Origin: Pseudobutyrivibrio ruminis
Lineage (GTDB): Bacteria; Bacillota; Clostridia; Lachnospirales; Lachnospiraceae
DNA length: 64,000 bases
Reading direction: 5' to 3'
NCBI RefSeq assembly: GCF_015057245.1
Contig: NZ_SVET01000006.1
Span: forward strand, 124,001-188,000
The notes under the pieces are model-generated. The model was not told the DNA's origin. It saw only the letters and a list, made by a program, of their open reading frames with translations, and ran no database searches. Each line of letters starts with the position of its first letter. Position 1 is the first letter of the stretch. Positions 58,411 to 64,000 of this stretch are shown here, one piece after another. A program made the position numbers and the translations under genes.

Positions 58411-59937
58411 ATGAGCAGTCAAACACTTAGAGAGGCGAGAAAATACGAGGAGGTCTATGATAAATTAATCCCTGAGGAGAATAGACCAAAGTTTCATTTG
58501 TCGCCTAGGGTTGGTTGGATGAATGACCCTAATGGATTAAGTTATTATGAAGGGAAGTATCATTTATTCTACCAGTATCATCCATATGATGCACACTGGG
58601 GTCCAATGCATTGGGGCCATGCCACAAGTAAGGATTTGCTTCATTGGGAGTTTCTTCCAGTTGCTTTGGCTCCAGATGAGTTCTACGACAAGGATGGCGT
58701 CTTTTCAGGAAGTGCCATTACTCTAGAGGATGGCAGACATCTTCTTATCTATACTGGCGTTATGAAAAGAACAGCTGAAAATGGTCAGATGAAAGAGTTC
58801 CAGACACAGTGTATAGCAGTCGGTGATGGATTAGATTACGAGAAATACGAAAACAATCCTGTTATTAATTCAAATCTTATCCCTGATGGGTCAAGCAAAA
58901 CAGATTTTAGAGATCCAAAGATTTGGAAAAAAGAAGATGGCAGCTACAGATGTTTAGTTGCCAACAGAGCACCAGATGGAAGTGGACAATTGCTTCTATT
59001 TAAGAGTTCAGATTGCATTCACTGGGATTTCGAGAAGATATTTGCAAAGAATGAGCGCAGATATGGTCTCATGTGGGAATGTCCAGACTTCTTTGAATTA
59101 GAAGGCAAAGGTGTTCTTTTAACAAGTCCACAGGATATGCTTCCTGAAGGATTTGAATTCCACAACGGCAATGGTAACCTTTGCATAATTGGTGATTTCG
59201 ATGCTGCAACAGATACATTTACAGAAGAAAATGTTCAGGCAGTTGATTACGGAATTGATTTCTACGCTATGCAGACAATTCTCACAGAAGATGGCAGAAG
59301 AGTCATGATTGGCTGGATGCAGAACTGGGATACAACAGGAGCTCACGATGGTTCAGAACCATGGTTTGGCCAGATGTCACTTCCAAGAGAGCTTTCTATC
59401 AGAGATGGTAGATTATGCCAGTGGCCAATTAAAGAAGTGGAAGATATGCGTTCTAATAAAGTAGAGTATCGTAATTACGATATTACTGCTACAAAGAACA
59501 TCAAAGACAGTGATAGCGAAAGCGTTGCAGGTGGTGTTTCATTAGAAGGCATTAATGGCAGATGTTTAGATTTAGAATTAGAAGTTAAGCCTAAGGATAT
59601 TCAGGCTATGTATGACAGATTTGTTATCTCAATTGCAGCAGATGACAAGTATCATACGGATATCGTTCTTCGTCCAAAGGAAAACATTGCAAAGATTGAC
59701 AGAAAGTTTTCTGGTTCAAGACGTGCAATAGTGCATCAGCGTAGAACTCATATTCCATGGAAGAGCGAGACAATCAAGCTTAGAATTGTAATGGATAGAT
59801 ACAGCATGGAAGTATTCTTCGAGGATGGAATGTACGTTATGACAGCATCACTTCCAACTGATGTATCTTGCGATGGCATCTATTTCAACACTAATGAGGA
59901 TGCAGTTATCAACATTACAAAATACGATCTAAACTAA
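58411..59937 (+). CDS. GH32 beta-fructofuranosidase
   Basis: A 508-residue GH32 enzyme without signal peptide, so cytoplasmic. All three catalytic motifs are intact: GWMNDPNGLSYYEGKYHLFYQ (nucleophile Asp), TDFRDPKIW (transition-state Asp) and LMWECPDFFEL (acid/base Glu). HWGPMHWGHATSKDLLHWE is also typical. The C-terminal 150 residues are the usual beta-sandwich. It releases fructose from imported sucrose or fructo-oligosaccharides. It is the last gene of the importer operon, ending at a terminator. Confidence 0.94.
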   Translation: MSSQTLREARKYEEVYDKLIPEENRPKFHLSPRVGWMNDPNGLSYYEGKYHLFYQYHPYDAHWGPMHWGHATSKDLLHWEFLPVALAPDEFYDKDGVFSGSAITLEDGRHLLIYTGVMKRTAENGQMKEFQTQCIAVGDGLDYEKYENNPVINSNLIPDGSSKTDFRDPKIWKKEDGSYRCLVANRAPDGSGQLLLFKSSDCIHWDFEKIFAKNERRYGLMWECPDFFELEGKGVLLTSPQDMLPEGFEFHNGNGNLCIIGDFDAATDTFTEENVQAVDYGIDFYAMQTILTEDGRRVMIGWMQNWDTTGAHDGSEPWFGQMSLPRELSIRDGRLCQWPIKEVEDMRSNKVEYRNYDITATKNIKDSDSESVAGGVSLEGINGRCLDLELEVKPKDIQAMYDRFVISIAADDKYHTDIVLRPKENIAKIDRKFSGSRRAIVHQRRTHIPWKSETIKLRIVMDRYSMEVFFEDGMYVMTASLPTDVSCDGIYFNTNEDAVINITKYDLN

Positions 59938-60013
59938 ATTGATTATTGCCACCGACGGACAAATGTCCGCCCTACGGAAATTTTTTATTGTAATACTGAA
60001 AAAATTATAGTAT

Positions 60014-60067
60014 AGTATCAAGAGCGATTACTTTAGTTTAGTAAAGTGACCTCTTGATACTTTTTTT
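60014..60067 (+). terminator. Rho-independent terminator of the fructan importer operon
   Basis: An 11-bp perfect stem, AGTATCAAGAG / CTCTTGATACT, encloses an inner ACTTTA/TAAAGT hairpin and is followed by seven T residues. Confidence 0.92.
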
Positions 60068-60158
60068 GTGTAGATTTGAATGTGAAAACTCTATCCTATA
60101 CAGAACAAATGTGCTATTATGGATGCGTACGATAGTATCAAGATAAGGAAGGTTTTAC

Positions 60159-61481
60159 ATGGATCTATTTGATTACATGAGACAGGAAGCAAAGAAAAAG
60201 GAATCGCCTCTTGCCGCTAGGCTTCGTCCTACCACACTTGATGAAGTGGTTGGTCAGCAGCACATCATTGGCAAGGACAAGCTACTCTACAGAGCCATTA
60301 AGGCGGACAAGCTTTCTTCTATTATATTTTATGGACCACCTGGTACAGGCAAGACCACACTTGCACAGGTAATCGCCCACACCACATCTGCAGAGTTTAC
60401 TTCCATCAATGCCACCACATCCGGCAAAAAGGACATGGAGGCAGTTGTTGAGGGAGCCAAACAGACACTTGGTGCATACGGCAAAAAAACAATTCTATTT
60501 ATCGATGAGATTCACAGATTCAATAAAGGCCAGCAGGATTATCTGCTTCCATTCGTTGAGGACGGCACCATCATTCTTATAGGAGCCACCACTGAGAATC
60601 CATACTTCGAGGTCAACGGAGCTTTGCTTTCCCGTTCAATCATCTTCGAGCTAAAGCCACTTGATATAGAGGATATTAAAACCCTCATCAACAGAGCTTT
60701 AACAGATTCAGAAAAGGGACTTGGAAGCTACGATGCTGTTATCGATGATGACGCTTTAGAGTTTTTAGCAGACATTGCAAATGGTGATGCCAGAAGCGCA
60801 CTCACAGCTATTGAGCTTGGCGTTCTCACTACAGACAGATCCGATGATGGAAAAATCCACATCACCATAGATGTTGCCAGTGAATGCATTCAGCGTAGAG
60901 TTATCAAATACGACAAAGATGGCGATAATCATTACGACACCATCTCTGCTTTTATAAAGAGTATGAGAGGCTCAGATCCAGATGCGGCTGTTTATTATTT
61001 GGCTCGAATGCTTTACGCAGGAGAGGATCCCAAATTCATTGCAAGACGTATATGTATTTGTGCATCAGAGGATGTAGGAAATGCTGATCCTCAGGCACTG
61101 GTAGTTGCTACCAGCGCATTCCTTGCAACAGAACGAATCGGTATGCCAGAGTGTCAGATTATTCTTTCTCACGCTGCTACATACGTAGCTTGTGCACCTA
61201 AATCAAATTCAGCCTACGGAGCTATTGATTTAGCCATGCAGGAGGTGAGAAACAACCACACGCGACCAATTCCAACACATCTGCAGGATGCACACTATAA
61301 GTCTGCTGGAAAGCTAGGACATGGCATAGGTTATGAATATGCTCACGATTATCCTAACCATTTCTCACACCAGAGATATCTTCCAGAGGGACTTGAAAGG
61401 GGAGATTTTTACAGACCAGGAAATCTCGGTTATGAACAAGTTATTAATGAGTACTTAGATAAAGTACGAAATAATAAATAA
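60159..61481 (+). CDS. rarA: Replication-associated recombination protein A
   Basis: A 440-residue AAA+ ATPase (RarA/MgsA/WRNIP1 family) acting at stalled replication forks. It begins MDLFDYMRQEAKKKESPLAARLRP. Walker A is FYGPPGTGKTTL, Walker B ILFIDEIHRF, sensor 1 GATTENPYF and sensor 2 GDARSALTAIE. The C-terminal oligomerisation domain ends near YLPEGLERGDFYRPG. The next gene starts 22 bp later. Confidence 0.95.
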   Translation: MDLFDYMRQEAKKKESPLAARLRPTTLDEVVGQQHIIGKDKLLYRAIKADKLSSIIFYGPPGTGKTTLAQVIAHTTSAEFTSINATTSGKKDMEAVVEGAKQTLGAYGKKTILFIDEIHRFNKGQQDYLLPFVEDGTIILIGATTENPYFEVNGALLSRSIIFELKPLDIEDIKTLINRALTDSEKGLGSYDAVIDDDALEFLADIANGDARSALTAIELGVLTTDRSDDGKIHITIDVASECIQRRVIKYDKDGDNHYDTISAFIKSMRGSDPDAAVYYLARMLYAGEDPKFIARRICICASEDVGNADPQALVVATSAFLATERIGMPECQIILSHAATYVACAPKSNSAYGAIDLAMQEVRNNHTRPIPTHLQDAHYKSAGKLGHGIGYEYAHDYPNHFSHQRYLPEGLERGDFYRPGNLGYEQVINEYLDKVRNNK

Positions 61482-61503
61482 AGTAAATGAAAGAGGACCA
61501 ACA

Positions 61504-62793
61504 ATGAAAAAGTACAGTGAAATGTCACCCGAAGAACTTGAAGCAGAGAAGGAGCTACTTAGAAAAGAGTATGTTGCTTGGCAGGCAAAGGGCTTAAAGC
61601 TTGATATGAGCCGTGGAAAGCCATCTGTAGAGCAGCTCAATCTTTCTATGCCACTTTTCGACATCCTTGATGGAAAGTCTCTTATGAAATGCATGAATGG
61701 TGTTGAGACTAGAAATTACGGACAGTTGGAAGGCATCGTAGAAGCTCAGCATCTTATGGCAGAGATTATGGATTGCCAGCCAGAGCAGGTAATTGTATGC
61801 GGCAACTCATCATTAAACATCATGTTTGATACAGTTGCTCGTGGATACATGTTTGGTTTCGATGGCTGCACACCATGGTGCAAGCTTGAGAGAGTTAAAT
61901 GGCTTTGCCCAGTTCCTGGTTATGACAGACATTTTGCTATCACACAGCATTTTGGTTTCGATATGATAAACATCCCTATGAATGAGGATGGTCCTGATAT
62001 GGATGTTGTTGAGGGACTTGTTGCAGCAGATGACACAATCAAGGGTATCTGGTGCGTACCAAAGTACTCAAATCCTCAGGGTATTGTATACTCAGACGAA
62101 GTTGTTAGACGTATGGCAAATCTTAAGCCAGCAGCTAAGGACTTCAGGGTATTCTGGGATAACGCATATGCGGTACATCACTTATACAAAGAAAAGAGCA
62201 AGATTTTAAATATCCTTCACGAGTGTGAGGAAGCAGACAATCCAAATCTCGTATTTGAGTTCGCTTCTACTTCTAAAATCACATTTGCAGGTGGTGGAAT
62301 TGCAGCTATCGCATGCAACCACAACAATCGTGAGGAGCTCAAGAAGACACTTACAGTTCAGACAATTGGCTTTGACAAAATCAACATGCTTCGTCATGCT
62401 AGATATTTCCAGGATGTTGAGTCTGTATCAAAGCACATGGAAAGACATGCAAAGATTCTTCGTCCTAAGTTTGAGCTTGTTATCAAGACAATGGAAGAGG
62501 ATTTAACAGGCCCAGGATGTGGTTCATGGATTTCTCCAAAGGGTGGATACTTCATCACATTTGAGGCTCCAAAGGGAACAGCTACACGTATCGTAGATTT
62601 AGCAGCAGAGGCAGGCGTTAAGCTTACACCAGCTGGTGCACCATTCCCATACCACATGGATCCAAGCGATTCAATCATTAGATTTGCTCCATCTCTTCCA
62701 CCAATCGAAGAATTAGAGGAAGCAGCAAAAATCTTTACAGTTTGTGCTCGTATTGCATATCTTGAAAAACTTATTTTGGCCAAGGCTGAATAG
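61504..62793 (+). CDS. Class I aminotransferase (aspartate aminotransferase-like)
   Basis: A 429-residue PLP-dependent fold-type I aminotransferase. The PLP lysine is in EFASTSKITFAGGG (about residue 257). KGIWCVPKYSNPQGIVYS and RVFWDNAYAVHHLY hold the Asn, Asp and Tyr that contact the cofactor. The N-terminus LDMSRGKPSVEQLNLS places it in the atypical subgroup of aspartate aminotransferases found in many Firmicutes. The amino donor is not certain. It lies 11 bp before proC. Confidence 0.88.
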   Translation: MKKYSEMSPEELEAEKELLRKEYVAWQAKGLKLDMSRGKPSVEQLNLSMPLFDILDGKSLMKCMNGVETRNYGQLEGIVEAQHLMAEIMDCQPEQVIVCGNSSLNIMFDTVARGYMFGFDGCTPWCKLERVKWLCPVPGYDRHFAITQHFGFDMINIPMNEDGPDMDVVEGLVAADDTIKGIWCVPKYSNPQGIVYSDEVVRRMANLKPAAKDFRVFWDNAYAVHHLYKEKSKILNILHECEEADNPNLVFEFASTSKITFAGGGIAAIACNHNNREELKKTLTVQTIGFDKINMLRHARYFQDVESVSKHMERHAKILRPKFELVIKTMEEDLTGPGCGSWISPKGGYFITFEAPKGTATRIVDLAAEAGVKLTPAGAPFPYHMDPSDSIIRFAPSLPPIEELEEAAKIFTVCARIAYLEKLILAKAE

Positions 62794-62804
62794 GAGGTTT
62801 CTTT

Positions 62805-63599
62805 ATGAAGATAGGTTTTATTGGAACAGGTAACATGGGCAGCGCCATGATGGGAGGAATCATTTCCTCAGGCATGGTAGAAGCTACTGATGTTATGGCT
62901 ACAGATATTTTCCAGGCAGCGCTTGATAGAATCAGCGATGAGTTTGGAGTACACACAAGCACTAACAACAGAGACGCAGTAGAATTTGCAGACATCATCT
63001 TTCTTGCTGTAAAGCCTCAGTTTTTAGCTAAGGTTGTAGATGGCATCAAGGATATGGATTTCAGTGATAAGCTTGTTGTTAGTATTGCTGCTGGACAGTC
63101 ATTGGAGCGTCTTGCAGGAATGTTTGGCAAGGAGCTCAAGCTCATTCGTGTAATGCCAAATACTCCAGCACTTGTTGGGGAAGGCATGAGTGCTCTTAGC
63201 CCTAATGAGCTTGTTTCAGAGGACGAGGCAGCCACTGTATTAAAGCTTTTTGAAGCATTTGGACAGGCAGAAATTATTCCAGAGCGTCTTCAGGATGCAG
63301 TAGTTGGAATCAGCGGTTCTTCACCAGCCTATGTTTATATGTTCATCGAAGCACTTGCTGACGGAGCAGTTGCAGAGGGAATGCCTCGCACACAAGCATA
63401 CAAGTTTGCAGCGCAGGCAGTTCTTGGCTCAGCTAAAATGGTTCTTGAAACTGGTGAGCATCCAGGAGTTCTCAAGGATGCAGTTTGCTCTCCAGGTGGC
63501 ACCACTATCGAGGCTGTCGCAGCTCTTGAGGCAGCAGGATTCAGAAGTGCAGTTATCGAAGCAGAACGAATCTGTATCGAAAAATCTAGAGACTTATAA
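62805..63599 (+). CDS. proC: Pyrroline-5-carboxylate reductase
   Basis: A 264-residue NAD(P)H-dependent enzyme making proline. The Rossmann motif GFIGTGNMGSAMMGG is at the N-terminus. IFLAVKPQ, RVMPNTPALVGEGM and the C-terminal DAVCSPGGTTIEAVAALE signature are diagnostic. It follows the aminotransferase gene and ends before a long terminator. Confidence 0.95.
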   Translation: MKIGFIGTGNMGSAMMGGIISSGMVEATDVMATDIFQAALDRISDEFGVHTSTNNRDAVEFADIIFLAVKPQFLAKVVDGIKDMDFSDKLVVSIAAGQSLERLAGMFGKELKLIRVMPNTPALVGEGMSALSPNELVSEDEAATVLKLFEAFGQAEIIPERLQDAVVGISGSSPAYVYMFIEALADGAVAEGMPRTQAYKFAAQAVLGSAKMVLETGEHPGVLKDAVCSPGGTTIEAVAALEAAGFRSAVIEAERICIEKSRDL

Positions 63600-63667
63600 T
63601 ATGTAAAAAATCTTACATCAAAGGCACAAAAAGTAAGGGCCACAATATTTTTTATAATGATAATATG

Positions 63668-63722
63668 TAACTATTCAGAATAATCTGGGGTATATCAGAT
63701 TAGGCTGAATAGTTATTTTTTT
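63668..63722 (+). terminator. Rho-independent terminator
   Basis: A two-part stem (TAACTATTCAG / CTGAATAGTTA with inner TAATCTG / CAGATTA) and a seven-T tail, 68 bp after proC. Confidence 0.92.
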
Positions 63723-63742
63723 GCAAAAAAGGAGAGAATGTT

Positions 63743-64000
63743 ATGAATATCCTAAGACCGGACAGCGAGGTAATGGAATTTCTAGGGAAGGCGACGGATT
63801 TAATTATATTAAATTTGCTTTGTGTTCTATGTTCTATACCAATAATCACAATTGGTGCGTCTTTTACTGCTAAATATTATGTTTCCATGAAGATAGCTAA
63901 GGGAGAAGAACCAAATGCAGTAAAAAGCTTCTTTAAGTCATTTTGCTTAAATTTCAAGCAGATTACTCCAGTATGGATTGCGGAGTTGTTGGTATTACTG
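63743..64000 (+). CDS. DUF624 (YesL-family) membrane protein, 3' truncated
   Basis: The first 86 residues of a membrane protein cut by the window end. MNILRPDSEVMEFLGKATDL is followed by LCVLCSIPIITIGASFTAKYYVSMKIAKGEEPNAVKSFFKSFCLNFKQ. This matches the DUF624 signature of the gene at 52866. GGAGAG precedes the start. Such genes often head or follow sugar-importer loci, so a further glycan locus may lie just beyond the window. Confidence 0.85.
   Translation, partial: MNILRPDSEVMEFLGKATDLIILNLLCVLCSIPIITIGASFTAKYYVSMKIAKGEEPNAVKSFFKSFCLNFKQITPVWIAELLVLL

Noticed and set aside
59948..59975. Small CGGAC-AAAT-GTCCG hairpin after the GH32 gene as a second terminator
   Set aside because: The stem is short and has no convincing T run; the stronger terminator at 60014-60067 explains the transcript end.

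Overview
The window looks like a chromosomal segment of a low-GC, Gram-positive anaerobe of the Lachnospiraceae, most likely close to Butyrivibrio/Pseudobutyrivibrio. That placement is inference. It rests on AT-rich DNA, AGGAGG-type ribosome binding sites, many lipoproteins, two ABC sugar importers without their own ATPase, DUF6465, DUF624 and UPF0210 family proteins, and plant-polysaccharide enzymes (GH5, GH43, GH32). I see no rRNA, tRNA, CRISPR array, prophage or transposase gene.

Layout. 1-5.5 kb: the end of an L,D-transpeptidase, a cytidylate-kinase-like protein, and a zinc/manganese uptake operon (substrate-binding lipoprotein, ATPase, permease) flanked by two unusual Cys/His exported proteins. 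5.5-14.4 kb: a 49-residue small protein, a solute-sensor/GGDEF/EAL protein, a membrane-bound LuxR-type regulator divergent from a secreted protein, a DUF2798 protein, a phosphofructokinase with PPi-type residues, and a repressor/small basic protein pair under a perfect 20-bp palindrome. 14.4-25.7 kb: a tightly packed run of a membrane-anchored GH5 glucanase, aminopeptidase P, DNA polymerase I, dephospho-CoA kinase, a long FtsA-like ATPase, WalJ-type MBL protein, ACT protein and UPF0210 protein. Three junctions there overlap as TAATG.

25.7-36 kb is an arabinoxylan/arabinose module: GH43 enzyme, sugar ABC importer, AraC regulator, then araA, transaldolase-like aldolase, FGGY kinase and araD. 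Repeated AACTTGT-type sites lie before araA and an 84-nt hairpin lies before the kinase. 36-39 kb is a copper module: CsoR with two operators, and CopA with a CopZ-like C-terminal domain that has its own in-frame start. 39-45 kb is a heat-shock module: hsp20 and clpB, each with a CIRCE element. hsp20 is bracketed by inverted copies of a roughly 210-bp noncoding repeat and preceded by a 123-nt nested hairpin.

45-60 kb is a fructan/sucrose utilisation locus. It contains two paralogous LacI regulators, a GH32-like lipoprotein, a 1510-residue exported protein made of eight repeats, a DUF624 protein with a membrane-anchored partner, an LplB/YtcP/LplA-type importer and a GH32 fructosidase. 60-64 kb holds rarA, an aminotransferase, proC, and the start of another DUF624 gene cut by the window end.

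The best candidates for undescribed biology are the inverted-repeat-bracketed hsp20 unit with its structured noncoding DNA, the eight-repeat putative glycan-binding protein, the nested CopA/CopZ gene, the 84-nt intercistronic hairpin, and the repressor/basic-protein pair at 14 kb.
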